DNA of 64,000 nucleotides, from positions 4,712,001-4,776,000 of the forward strand of contig NZ_JAJJMO010000001.1 of assembly GCF_020905345.1 (NCBI RefSeq). The letters are read 5' to 3'. Below, one piece after another: positions 17,069-25,832 of this stretch. Each line of letters begins with the position of its first letter. Position 1 is the stretch's first letter. A model generated the notes under the pieces. It was not told the DNA's origin. It saw only the letters and a list, made by a program, of their open reading frames with translations, and searched no databases. Position numbers and translations under genes: made by a program. This DNA is from Flavobacterium pisciphilum. GTDB taxonomy: Bacteria; Bacteroidota; Bacteroidia; Flavobacteriales; Flavobacteriaceae.

Positions 17069-20000
17069 ATGTTATTAACCGATAATCATTTAACCATTGT
17101 GGTGGGTATCGATATCCACTTTACTACTTTACCTCCATTTAACCCATTTCACCCTTATATAGGTATTGTAATAGATCCCTTTGATTATGTACCCTATTTA
17201 GGGACTAGTGTACACGTAAATGGATTCAAACGAGGGAACTCTGATACCAGTGGGATTATAATCCCACTAGTTCATATTCCGCTTTTCACACCGCCTTGGC
17301 TTATGACACCGATTATCGGTCATGAGAGCATGAATTTTTTCGCCTCACAAACCGTTTTTTCCGACAGTACCCGAATGAGTCCCAAAGGACATATGTTGAT
17401 GACCTGTAATGATATTGGGATTCCGCTTTCCATGAGTCTAGGAAAAACCAAAGTAGGAAAAAAAATGATTCCTTTTGCTCCAACATTATTTGCTCCAACC
17501 TCTTTTTCATTGCCAATCCCCACAGGTAAACCCGTTATGGTTGGAGGACCTTATCCGCCAGATTGGGGTGGAATGTTAACTGGATTAGCAGCCAGTATCG
17601 GATTTAGTACGCTGATGAAAGTGGGGAAAAAAGCATTCAATAAATTCCTTAAAGGAGCTATTGGACCTAACAAACTCAGCAAACTATTGTGTAAGGCAGG
17701 GTTTGAACCTATAAATCTTATCAATGGAGCTGTAATATATGAAGGTAGCGACTTTGATATAGCCAGCCCTATACCATTAAATTGGGAACGAGCCTGGTAC
17801 TCCGATTCAAAATACAAAGGTTGGCTTGGACACGGTGTGCATAGTGTATATGACCGAGCAGTAGAATTATACCCAGAAGATGAAGCTTTAGGACTGCGTA
17901 TGGATGACGGAAGAGTTGTAGCTTTTCCAGCCTTACTACTCGATGAAGAGTTTTACTTGCGCCAAGAAAAAACAACCCTAAAAAGAATCCAAGAAGGGTA
18001 TCAAGCCTACGATCATAAAAGCAAGCTATTTTATAATTTCACTTTATTTAATGGTAAAAAATACCAACTTACCCAAATAGCCAACCACGATGGATTAGCT
18101 GTTGATTTTGAATTTACAGGTTATCACCTAAGTAAAATTACAGATGCATCTGGTAGAGAAATAAAAGTAAGTACTAAAGACGGATTTATCCAAAAATTAG
18201 AAATTGTAGCTCCAGAGCAAGACGAATTACTAGTAGCTTATGAGTACGATCAGCACAATAATATGACAGCTATTATAGATGCGCTGGGTAAACCAACTTG
18301 TATTGAGTATGAAAACCATTTAATGGTAAAGAAAACGGATCGTAATGGACAAGCCTTTTATTGGGAATATGATAAACAAGACAAGTGTATTCATACTTGG
18401 GGCGACGGTGGTTGGCAAGAAGGTTGGATAGAATACCATACAGCAGAAGGCTATAATCTGGTAACAGATGCCAACGGAGCAGAAACAACTTATTATTATG
18501 AGCCAAACCAACTCGTAACCCAAGAGCAAGACCCTATGGGGAACAGTATTTTTTATGACTATACTGAGTTCATGGAATTGTACCGAGAAATCGACCAAGA
18601 AGGGCGAATCACGGGATACAATTACGATGATATGGGGAATGAAATAGGTACAACCTATCCCGATGGTACAGAAGAAATGATGTTGTACGATGATGAGAAT
18701 CGTCCGTCGATAGCTATCGATCCTGAAGGACAGAAAACAATCTATTTGTATTACAAAGACAAAGCGCATCAGCTAAAAACTATCATTGCACCTGATAAAA
18801 CGAGTACTCATTTTACCTACAACAAAAAAGGACTATTGGCAAGCGTTGCCAAAAACACTAATAAGCTACAATTAGTTTACGACCAGCAGCACAATCTTAT
18901 TGAATGGCGTGAAAACGACCAAAAGCTAAAATCTTGGGAGTATAACCATCGAGGGCGTGTACAAGCGATATACACTCCAATGCAAATGGCGGACTATTTT
19001 AGCTATGATGCCTTAGATAGAGTGCAACAAATTGTAGAGAAAGATAGTAATGTTATACAATTTAGTTATAATAATTATGATGAAGTAGTAGCTTTAAAAG
19101 ACAGAAAAAATAATATCAAGTTTAGTTATACCCCACTGGGAAGTCTTGCCACAAGAGAGCAAAACGGTGTAAAAGTGAGTTTTGACTACGACAAGATGGA
19201 ATATCTTACTAGTATAAAAAATGAAAATAACGAAAGTTATTATTTTGGACGAAACAAAGCAGGTTACATCATACGCGAAACAGCATTTGATGGACTTGTA
19301 AAAAAATACAATCGAAACCTTGCGGGTGAAGTAACCAAAATAGATCATGGAGGCGGAAAAAATACTGAATATGAGCAAGATGCTTTAGGACGTGTAACTA
19401 GAGTTGATTACCACGATGGCACTTGGGATACCTATACCTATAACAAAAACGGACAATTAGTAGAAGCTACAAATCAAAATGTAAGCATCTACTTAGAGCG
19501 TGATGCAAACGGACGCATCACCAAAGAAACTCAAAAACAACAGCTTGATTCCAATGAGAATGGGATTACGCTAACGTCTACTTATAATGCTTTAGGACAA
19601 CGTACCAACATAAGTACTAGTTTAGGAGCAGATGTAAATACTCATTACAATAGTAAAGGACTATTACAGCGTATTGAAGCGCAAAGTAATGAACTTAAAG
19701 AGCAACACCAAGCTTGGGAAACGACCTTAAAACGAGATGAATTAGGACGCGAAATAGAACGATATGCTACAGGAGGGCTAAACATAAAAACGAGCTACAA
19801 TAGTAGTGGCAAGCAAAAAGAGCAAGAGGTATTTGCTAATGGAAAACGTACTGGTTCTCGTTATTACAATTGGGATACGAATCAGCAATTGCGTAGTGTG
19901 GTGAATCAAATGACCAATAGCATGACCTTTTTTGATTATGATGATTTTGGTAACTTAGCTAAGGCAGATTATGACGGCAAAGGAGAATTATACAAAACTC

Positions 20001-21295
20001 CTGATGCAGTAGGTAATTTATACAAAACTCAAGACTGTAATGATCGTAAATATGGCAAAGGAGGAAAACTTTTGCAGGATGAAAAATACCATTACAAATA
20101 CGACGAACTTGGAAATTTGATACACAAAAGTTCTAGGAATATAAATGAACCACTACAATTTGAAGAGCCAACCAATTGGATAGATAAACTAGCTGGTAAC
20201 AAAATAGAAGAGAACAGATTACAGCAAGAGCATGAGCAGTGGCAACAAGGTGACACCGTTTATACTTGGCTTGCTAACGGAATGTTAGAAAGCGTGCAAA
20301 ACTCAAACGGTAAAGTTGTGAGTTTTGAATATGATGCGCTGGGAAGACGTACTGCAAAAATTGCAAACAAAGAAATAAAACGTTATTTTTGGGACGGTAA
20401 CGTTCTTATCCACGAATGGAAATACAATCTAAAAGATAGACCAAAACTGATAGTTGTTGAAGGTGACTTAGTTTATGACAAGTCTGAACCAGTTGAAAAT
20501 TTGATAACTTGGGTGTATGAGGAAGGCTCCTTTGTGCCAAGTGCCAAAATAATTGGAGATGCAAAGTATAGTATTATTAACGATTACATTGGACGTCCTA
20601 TACAAGCTTATTCACAAACTGGTGAATTAATTTGGGAGGCAGATTATGATATTTATGGTAGTCTAAAAGATTTGAAAGGGGATAGGGAATTTATTCCCTT
20701 TAGGCAATTAGGACAATATGAAGACATTGAAACTGGGCTTTATTATAATAGATTTAGGTATTATAATTCTGAAACTGGAATCTATTTGAGTCAAGACCCA
20801 ATTGGATTATTAGGAGGTAGTGCTCTTTATGCATATGTTCATGATTGCAATAATTGGGTTGATGTATTTGGACTAAATCCTTATATCTTTAGCGAAGAAT
20901 TATCAAAGATTGCTCAAGAAGCTCATAATGTATTGTTAGAACCGGGTAAATCACCAAGAGGATTTAATAATAGTACTGTTTCTGTGGCAAAAGTTGATGT
21001 TAACGGAGTTTCTACTTTATATGCTTCTGGAAATGGTGCAAGTTTATCACCCGCACAAAGAACTAAATTAATAGAATTAGGTGTTCCTGAAGAAAATATT
21101 TTTAGTGGTAAAAAATTTAAAGAATTTATAGATGGTGATAAAGGAGCATTAACTAAACTTTCGAATCATGCTGAAAGGGTTGTTGAACGTAATATACCTA
21201 AAGGTGCTTCAATTAAAGAATGGGGTATATCTTGGGCATCTAAACAAAAAAATGAAATGTGTAGTAATTGTAAAACCCATTTTGGGTGTAATTAA
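17069..21295 (+). CDS. PAAR-like/Rhs effector with a deaminase-like C-terminal toxin
   Basis: A 1408-aa polymorphic toxin. Residues about 1-125 are a PAAR-like tip domain rich in P, G and H, followed by a glycine-rich hydrophobic stretch (GGMLTGLAASIGF) near residue 175. From about 210 to 1240 run RHS/YD repeats (YDEENRP, YDQHNNM, YTYNKNGQLVEA types). The core ends with YNRFRYYNSETGIYLSQDPIGLLGG (D1243 onward; quoted in part) and VDVFGL, the usual self-cleavage border. The tip of about 140 residues has HAE (H1367-E1369) and CSNC (C1398, C1401), the zinc-binding and proton-shuttle residues of the cytidine-deaminase fold, so it probably deaminates a nucleic acid or nucleotide. Only seven residues follow the second Cys, which is short for this fold. 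Confidence 0.88.
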   Translation: MLLTDNHLTIVVGIDIHFTTLPPFNPFHPYIGIVIDPFDYVPYLGTSVHVNGFKRGNSDTSGIIIPLVHIPLFTPPWLMTPIIGHESMNFFASQTVFSDSTRMSPKGHMLMTCNDIGIPLSMSLGKTKVGKKMIPFAPTLFAPTSFSLPIPTGKPVMVGGPYPPDWGGMLTGLAASIGFSTLMKVGKKAFNKFLKGAIGPNKLSKLLCKAGFEPINLINGAVIYEGSDFDIASPIPLNWERAWYSDSKYKGWLGHGVHSVYDRAVELYPEDEALGLRMDDGRVVAFPALLLDEEFYLRQEKTTLKRIQEGYQAYDHKSKLFYNFTLFNGKKYQLTQIANHDGLAVDFEFTGYHLSKITDASGREIKVSTKDGFIQKLEIVAPEQDELLVAYEYDQHNNMTAIIDALGKPTCIEYENHLMVKKTDRNGQAFYWEYDKQDKCIHTWGDGGWQEGWIEYHTAEGYNLVTDANGAETTYYYEPNQLVTQEQDPMGNSIFYDYTEFMELYREIDQEGRITGYNYDDMGNEIGTTYPDGTEEMMLYDDENRPSIAIDPEGQKTIYLYYKDKAHQLKTIIAPDKTSTHFTYNKKGLLASVAKNTNKLQLVYDQQHNLIEWRENDQKLKSWEYNHRGRVQAIYTPMQMADYFSYDALDRVQQIVEKDSNVIQFSYNNYDEVVALKDRKNNIKFSYTPLGSLATREQNGVKVSFDYDKMEYLTSIKNENNESYYFGRNKAGYIIRETAFDGLVKKYNRNLAGEVTKIDHGGGKNTEYEQDALGRVTRVDYHDGTWDTYTYNKNGQLVEATNQNVSIYLERDANGRITKETQKQQLDSNENGITLTSTYNALGQRTNISTSLGADVNTHYNSKGLLQRIEAQSNELKEQHQAWETTLKRDELGREIERYATGGLNIKTSYNSSGKQKEQEVFANGKRTGSRYYNWDTNQQLRSVVNQMTNSMTFFDYDDFGNLAKADYDGKGELYKTPDAVGNLYKTQDCNDRKYGKGGKLLQDEKYHYKYDELGNLIHKSSRNINEPLQFEEPTNWIDKLAGNKIEENRLQQEHEQWQQGDTVYTWLANGMLESVQNSNGKVVSFEYDALGRRTAKIANKEIKRYFWDGNVLIHEWKYNLKDRPKLIVVEGDLVYDKSEPVENLITWVYEEGSFVPSAKIIGDAKYSIINDYIGRPIQAYSQTGELIWEADYDIYGSLKDLKGDREFIPFRQLGQYEDIETGLYYNRFRYYNSETGIYLSQDPIGLLGGSALYAYVHDCNNWVDVFGLNPYIFSEELSKIAQEAHNVLLEPGKSPRGFNNSTVSVAKVDVNGVSTLYASGNGASLSPAQRTKLIELGVPEENIFSGKKFKEFIDGDKGALTKLSNHAERVVERNIPKGASIKEWGISWASKQKNEMCSNCKTHFGCN

Positions 21296-21304
21296 TAGTT
21301 TAAA

Positions 21305-21844
21305 ATGAAACATCAAGAATATATATTAATTGTAAAAGAAAAAGTATCATTATTGAATCAAGACAGTCTTTTGTTTTGGGATTTATGGTGTTTAAATTAT
21401 GTGTTTGAAAAAATAAACAATAAAAATTATTCTTTTTATGCTGATATTGAAAAGAGTTATAAATTATTATGGGATTATAATGATAAAATAAATAATAACT
21501 TTGATATTATATTAAATGACAAAAGTGTAAATAACATTATTAATTTTGATAATGATGAATTTGAAGATTTAGATGAATTTGATATTGAAGAAAAAGCTAT
21601 TCAAGAAATGATAGTTGGATTAGAAAGTATTTTATTAAATTTTAAAGAGCATTTTAAATTAATTTATAATGCATATGAAAACCCTATAAATGTAATCGAT
21701 GTTGAAATCGATGGAATTTTAATTTCAAAAGATAATGAAAATGAAATTTATTTAAATGAAATTAATTCACAAATAAAGCTTTTAGATGATTTAAATAGTA
21801 ATGTGAGAAATTATACTTTTAAAGAAAAAAATATTTATAGGTAA
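21305..21844 (+). CDS. Acidic protein, candidate immunity to the Rhs deaminase tip
   Basis: A 179-aa, strongly acidic, mostly helical cytoplasmic protein (NDEFEDLDEFDIEEK near residue 83) starting 9 bases after the Rhs gene. Immunity proteins for cytosolic nucleic-acid toxins are often small, acidic and encoded exactly here. I recognise no named Imm family. The codon use is more AT-rich than in the Rhs core, as is common for exchanged tip/immunity segments. Confidence 0.6.
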   Translation: MKHQEYILIVKEKVSLLNQDSLLFWDLWCLNYVFEKINNKNYSFYADIEKSYKLLWDYNDKINNNFDIILNDKSVNNIINFDNDEFEDLDEFDIEEKAIQEMIVGLESILLNFKEHFKLIYNAYENPINVIDVEIDGILISKDNENEIYLNEINSQIKLLDDLNSNVRNYTFKEKNIYR

Positions 21845-22022
21845 AAAGATGGATATAAAAAGAAGCAATGTGTCAAATGCATTTGTATATAGTTTTGTAA
21901 TCAAATATCTCATTCTTTTAAACATAAAAGAAAATAATATCATTCGATTTGTTTTTTTTAATCATCAAAATTCAAACAAATGAATCTGAATTTATTAAGA
22001 GACAAATTTTATACTACATTCC

Positions 22023-22073
22023 AAGATTATTGGAAAAGAAATTTTTTTAATAAAATTAAAAATTATGAAAATA
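22023..22073. repeat. Repeated leader segment, copy 1
   Basis: About 51 bases ending over the start codon of the HEAT-like gene. They recur with only a few substitutions at 27584-27634, over the start codon of the broken gene at 27626. Both copies read AAGATTAT, GAAAAGAAA, AATAAAATTA and AAATTATGAAAATA in that order. This looks like a cassette boundary copied along with orphan genes. Confidence 0.6.
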
Positions 22074-22538
22074 AAAGAAATATATGAATCGAAAGATGAT
22101 GATAAAGTTGAATTAATAAATAGTTTAAATTTTGATGATTATGAAGATAAATGGGATTTAATTTTAGAAGTGATTCAAGATGAAAATGAATATGATTTAG
22201 CTAGAATAGAAGCTCTTAAAGTTATAGAAATAGCAAAGATTCCTAAAATAGTAGTAGAGGAACTATGTAATATAGTTGTTAATTTGTTAAAAAATGAGAA
22301 TGATTATGATGTAAGAAATTATGTGTTTATCGCTTCAAGAAATTTAATTAATTATAGTATTGAAATTAAAAATTGCATTAATGAAATTATATTGTCACAA
22401 GAGGAAGATATTGATATAAGACATAATGCATATTCTGCTATTCTAAAAATTGTAGATCAAGCGGACAAAATAAAAATCTTAAATTCATTATTAGATGATA
22501 ATGTTTTTTCTAAGTATGCGAAAAAAGATATAAACTAA
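22065..22538 (+). CDS. HEAT-like repeat protein, orphan in the effector island
   Basis: A 157-aa acidic helical protein with paired amphipathic helices of the HEAT type (YDLARIEALKVIEIAK, YDVRNYVFIASRNLI, DIRHNAYSAILKIVD), each carrying the alternating D and hydrophobic pattern. No toxin gene lies immediately upstream; 220 non-coding bases separate it from the previous immunity candidate. HEAT-repeat proteins occur among known immunity proteins, so an orphan immunity gene is a fair guess. Confidence 0.55.
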   Translation: MKIKEIYESKDDDKVELINSLNFDDYEDKWDLILEVIQDENEYDLARIEALKVIEIAKIPKIVVEELCNIVVNLLKNENDYDVRNYVFIASRNLINYSIEIKNCINEIILSQEEDIDIRHNAYSAILKIVDQADKIKILNSLLDDNVFSKYAKKDIN

Positions 22539-22620
22539 GCGTTGGGTAAATGTATTTGAGTTATCGACTAGTGTTTTTATTTATAATGTACGTGTTGGAT
22601 AAGAATGGTCATTAAAATAA

Positions 22621-22658
22621 AACTAATAAGCCTTGCTTTAAAGCGAGGCTTATTAGTT
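22621..22658. terminator. Bidirectional terminator hairpin
   Basis: A perfect 13-bp stem (22621-22633 with 22646-22658) extends inward with GC pairs. Short T and A runs flank it. It follows the HEAT-like gene and precedes the first displaced Rhs tip. Confidence 0.75.
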
Positions 22659-22691
22659 TAATAAATAGTTTTCAATACAAACTATTTTAGG

Positions 22692-22740
22692 GAATATAGA
22701 AAAATGTGAATGTTAAATAGTACACAAAGATAGTCTAAGG
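22692..22740. repeat. Shared junction sequence upstream of displaced Rhs tip 1
   Basis: About 50 non-coding bases that recur at 25785-25832 (roughly four of five bases equal), in both cases directly before the point where likeness to the intact Rhs core begins. This stretch has no counterpart in the intact gene, so tips 1 and 3 share a common ancestor junction. Confidence 0.6.
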
Positions 22741-22919
22741 TACTAAGTATAGTATTATTAATGATTATATAGGTCGTCCAGTATAAGCTTACAATGAGAT
22801 TGGAGAGTTAATTTGGGAAATAGATTATGATATTTATGGTTGCTTACGTAACTTAAAAGGCAATAGAGATTTTATTCCTTTTTAGACAGTTAGGTCAATA
22901 TGAGGATATAGAAACAGGA
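22737..22919 (+). pseudogene. Broken Rhs core remnant before tip 1
   Basis: These bases match the Rhs core at 20572-20745 (KYSIINDYIGRP, WE.DYDIYG, GNRDFIPF). The frame has a TAA at 22784-22786 where the intact gene codes for Gln, and one extra T in the run 22879-22883 that shifts the frame before RQLGQYED. The sequence upstream is not Rhs, so this is a fragment left when a tip was displaced. Confidence 0.8.
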
Positions 22920-23432
22920 TTGTATTACAACAGATTTAGGTATTATAATCCTGATGCGGGAATGTATATTAGTCAAGACCCTATTAGGCTTTTAGGAGGA
23001 AATGATTTATATGCCTATGTAATGGATTCGAATGGTCGAGTTGATAAATTTGGGTGGTATTCAGATTTGTTAGGAAGCGGTATGGGACATCATCTTATGC
23101 CTAGATCTGTAGCAAATAAATTAGAAATTACTGAATTAGCTCAAAAAAATTCCATTGCTTGGTATCCCAATGATGGAGCAAATACTGCTGTTTTGCATGG
23201 AGAGATGCATACAAATCTTATAGATGAAGGTGTGCCTTATCATGGTTCTAAATTTACTGGAACGGCTGATGATTTCTTTGAAAAAGGAGCAAAAGCTTAT
23301 AAGGATATTGATACTAAGGGATATATGAAAATACCTGGAACAGATGATATTCTATTTGAAAATATGACCCCTGGTGAAGCATTGGATAAATTAAAAGAAT
23401 TATATAACGACAAAAAAATACCTTGTAAATAA
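22920..23432 (+). CDS. Displaced Rhs tip 1: Rhs core end plus HNH-like nuclease toxin
   Basis: A 170-aa open frame starting in the Rhs core end (YYNRFRYYNPDAGMYISQDP, then LLGGNDLYAYV) and continuing into a toxin of about 125 aa. The toxin begins near GMGHHLMPRSVANKL and has PNDGANTAVLHGEMH about 25 residues later. The pattern HH, then N, then H resembles the HNH/endonuclease VII group seen in polymorphic toxins. The only available start is a TTG inside the core, so it may not be translated unless recombination restores fusion to a full Rhs gene. The candidate immunity gene follows after 7 bases. Confidence 0.65.
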   Translation: MYYNRFRYYNPDAGMYISQDPIRLLGGNDLYAYVMDSNGRVDKFGWYSDLLGSGMGHHLMPRSVANKLEITELAQKNSIAWYPNDGANTAVLHGEMHTNLIDEGVPYHGSKFTGTADDFFEKGAKAYKDIDTKGYMKIPGTDDILFENMTPGEALDKLKELYNDKKIPCK

Positions 23433-23439
23433 TATTATT

Positions 23440-24030
23440 ATGTTAGAAAAAAAATTAACTATAACTGATTATGGCATATACATAATGTCATTAGATAAAT
23501 TGCTAGCTTTCTTAAAAGAAAATAAAATAAAAAGTAAAAAAATATTAGACGTTTTTCAAAAAAATCATGAATTATATCTAAAATCGTTGCAAGAAGGTAT
23601 TTGGATTCCTATTGTTCCTATTGAATCAACGAAATATATTGTTAATTCTGAAAGTGACATTTATTTCACAAATGGATGGGAAAGAAAATTTAAATATGAA
23701 AATTTTAATCTTGAAATAAGTAATAATACTTTCTGGGTTGGATCATTTGGAAGTTTATTAAATTTAAATGTTGAGCAATTTGTAAATTCGACAGATGCAA
23801 GTATATCATATCAAACACTTGATGGAGTTACTTTATTTAAATCCTTTAAATTTAATTTAGACAGCGGCAAATATCTAGTAAATATATTAGGATATAAGAG
23901 AAAAGAAACACTTGAATATCCTGAAGCTAATTTTGGTTACTCATTTGAGTTTAAAAAGGTAGAAGAATTTAATGGTTATATGGACCCTAGAGAAGATGAT
24001 AAGTATTTATTTAATTTATCAAAATATTAA
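23440..24030 (+). CDS. Candidate immunity protein for Rhs tip 1
   Basis: A 196-aa cytoplasmic protein with no recognised family: a helical N-terminus followed by a beta-rich region (NLEISNNTFWVGSFGSLLNL, DGVTLFKSFKFNLDSGKYLV). It starts 7 bases after the HNH-like tip and its frame is intact, while the Rhs portion upstream is broken. This suggests it is kept for protection against relatives still carrying that tip. Confidence 0.55.
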   Translation: MLEKKLTITDYGIYIMSLDKLLAFLKENKIKSKKILDVFQKNHELYLKSLQEGIWIPIVPIESTKYIVNSESDIYFTNGWERKFKYENFNLEISNNTFWVGSFGSLLNLNVEQFVNSTDASISYQTLDGVTLFKSFKFNLDSGKYLVNILGYKRKETLEYPEANFGYSFEFKKVEEFNGYMDPREDDKYLFNLSKY

Positions 24031-24114
24031 GAGAGTCATTGGAAATGTTTAAAATACCTTTTTTGTAAAAAAGCATAAAGTTTTAATTTTTGAGACATAC
24101 TATTTAAAGAATAT

Positions 24115-24143
24115 ATGACAACTTTCGAGTTGTCATTGTTGTT
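24115..24143 (+). terminator. Hairpin with TTCG loop after immunity gene 1
   Basis: A perfect 9-bp stem (24115-24123 with 24128-24136) closes a TTCG loop and is followed by a T-rich run. It ends the tip 1 module just before tip 2. Confidence 0.7.
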
Positions 24144-25020
24144 TTGAGTAGTAACATTCTTATTCACGAATGGAAATATGATTTAAAAGATCGACCTAAA
24201 TTAATTGTTGTTGAGGATGACTTAGTATATGACAAACATGAACCAATTGAAAATCTGATTACTTGGGTGTATCAAGAAGGTTCTTTTGTACCAAGTGCTA
24301 AGATTATTGAAGGTGCTAAGTATAGCATTATTAATGATTATATTGGTCGTCCAATACAAGTTTATAGTGAGGTTGGACAGTTAGTTTGGGAAACGGATTA
24401 CGATATCTATGGAGGCTTAAAAGATTTGAAAGGGGATTGAAACCTAATCCCCTTTAGACAACTTGGGCAGTATGAGGATGTAGAAACTGGATTGTACTAT
24501 AACCGTTTTAGGTATTATAATAGTGAAACTGGATTATACTTATCTCAGGGTCCGATTGGGCTCGCTGGAAATAATCCAACATTGTATGGGTATGTAAGAG
24601 ATAGCAATAAAAAAGTAGATATTTTTGGATTACAATCTAATTCCGCTTTGTTAGGGTCAAACTTAGGTGCTGCTCTGCTCTAATCATGCAGCACATCATA
24701 TAGTGATGACTGGAACTCAAAATACAAAAATGAATTCATTAGTTACTCAAATGCAAGCTCATGGAATTAATATTGATGGGGATACTAATGGTATATGGAT
24801 ACCTGTAAAGGATGTTGATAAGGAGCCATTAGGTGCAGATATTTCTCATCAACAAGATGGTTTACATGGTAATGACTATAAAGATGAAATATACGATAGG
24901 TTAAATGGAAAAAACAAGGCAGATTTTGAAACTGAATTAGCTAATATTAAACAGGAGTTAGAAGCCGGAAGGACTTGGGAAACTGGAACAACTAAAAAAC
25001 TTGGAAAGGCATGTCGATAA
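24144..25020 (+). pseudogene. Displaced Rhs tip 2 (broken): Rhs core end plus AHH nuclease toxin
   Basis: The Rhs core part (NILIHEWKYDLKDRPKLIVV, quoted in part) matches 20397 onward of the intact gene. It carries a TGA at 24438-24440 in the place of the Arg of GDREFIPF, then continues in the same frame through YNRFRYYNSETGLYLSQ and LAGNNPTLYGYV. The frame then shifts near 24668-24683. The following frame (24667-25020) encodes SNHAAHHIVMTGTQN, ending in KQELEAGRTW, the AHH-type HNH/endonuclease VII toxin signature. The stop and the shift together mean no Rhs-AHH fusion can be made. The immunity gene overlaps its end. Confidence 0.8.
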
Positions 25021-25658
25021 TTGAAAATAATTATGAAATTATTAGGGATTTTTTTGAATTAAATAGGGAAACATTCGAAAAAAGAAAAGAAAAAATTAGT
25101 AGAAATCAATTTTCATTTGTGAATTGGAGTTCATCGTATTTAGAATTTTTTGCATATGAATATGAAATGAATCAGTTAAAGCCTCCTAAAATTTATAGAG
25201 AACTAAAGAGCAATTCAATATGTAATAATTATGTTGACGAAAAGTTAGTTTATGCTTTTAACTCTGAAAATGAGACATGGGGAAGTGTTTTTGTAGATTA
25301 TAATGAGGATTGCAATGTTTGGTTTTTATTTTCAAGAAATTCTAAAGATGAAATGTGTTTAAAGCAAATTAAAGTTAAAGTTTTGGATAAAAATAAAACT
25401 AAAAAAATCTTGCTATACGTAATTAATGAAGATTTGGAAGAGGAAAGTTTATTTGTTGATTTATATGATTATAATCTTGAAGAACAAATCTCCAAGATAG
25501 AAAGACATGGATTTTACAAAAAGAGAGAGAGGTATTTACCTCTAAGAGAGTTTTTATTTAGTTATGATGATAAAAAAATAAAAATAAATTCAAAACAGCA
25601 AGCCTTGAATGGAGAAATTAGAGAAGTAAATATTTATGAAGGTAGAAAAAGGATTTAA
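25011..25658 (+). CDS. Candidate immunity protein for the AHH tip
   Basis: A 215-aa cytoplasmic protein with many aromatic residues (FSFVNWSSSYLEFFAYEYEM near residue 31; ETWGSVFVDYNEDCNVWFLF near residue 87). Its ATG at 25011 overlaps the last codons of the AHH toxin frame, the arrangement of a coupled toxin-immunity pair. The frame is fully open although the toxin is broken. No named Imm family is recognised with certainty. Confidence 0.6.
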   Translation: MSIIENNYEIIRDFFELNRETFEKRKEKISRNQFSFVNWSSSYLEFFAYEYEMNQLKPPKIYRELKSNSICNNYVDEKLVYAFNSENETWGSVFVDYNEDCNVWFLFSRNSKDEMCLKQIKVKVLDKNKTKKILLYVINEDLEEESLFVDLYDYNLEEQISKIERHGFYKKRERYLPLREFLFSYDDKKIKINSKQQALNGEIREVNIYEGRKRI

Positions 25659-25720
25659 TCCTCTTGTTGGCGTAAGCATCTCGCTCATGAACTTCATCAA
25701 AATCAAAAATAACCATAAAA

Positions 25721-25745
25721 AAAACCGAGAAATTTCCTCGGTTTT
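25721..25745. terminator. Terminator after immunity gene 2
   Basis: A 9-bp stem (25721-25729 with 25737-25745) with A-rich and T-rich arms follows the immunity gene and precedes the third displaced tip. Confidence 0.7.
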
Positions 25746-25784
25746 GTTGTTTTATAAAAGAGTTTTAATGCAATTCATTTTACA

Positions 25785-25832
25785 GAATACAGGAAAATGT
25801 AAATATTTAATAGTGTGAAAAGATAGTTAAAG
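25785..25832. repeat. Shared junction sequence upstream of displaced Rhs tip 3
   Basis: This is the second copy of the segment at 22692-22740. It also lies just before the KYSII codons where Rhs likeness begins. Confidence 0.6.

Noticed and set aside
18320..18769. A 149-codon open frame on the minus strand inside the Rhs gene
   Set aside because: Antisense to YD repeats with no promoter or motif; long antisense frames are common in repetitive Rhs DNA.
25636..25818. A 60-codon frame at the end of the AHH immunity gene
   Set aside because: It runs through the terminator hairpin at 25721-25745 and has no domain-like content.
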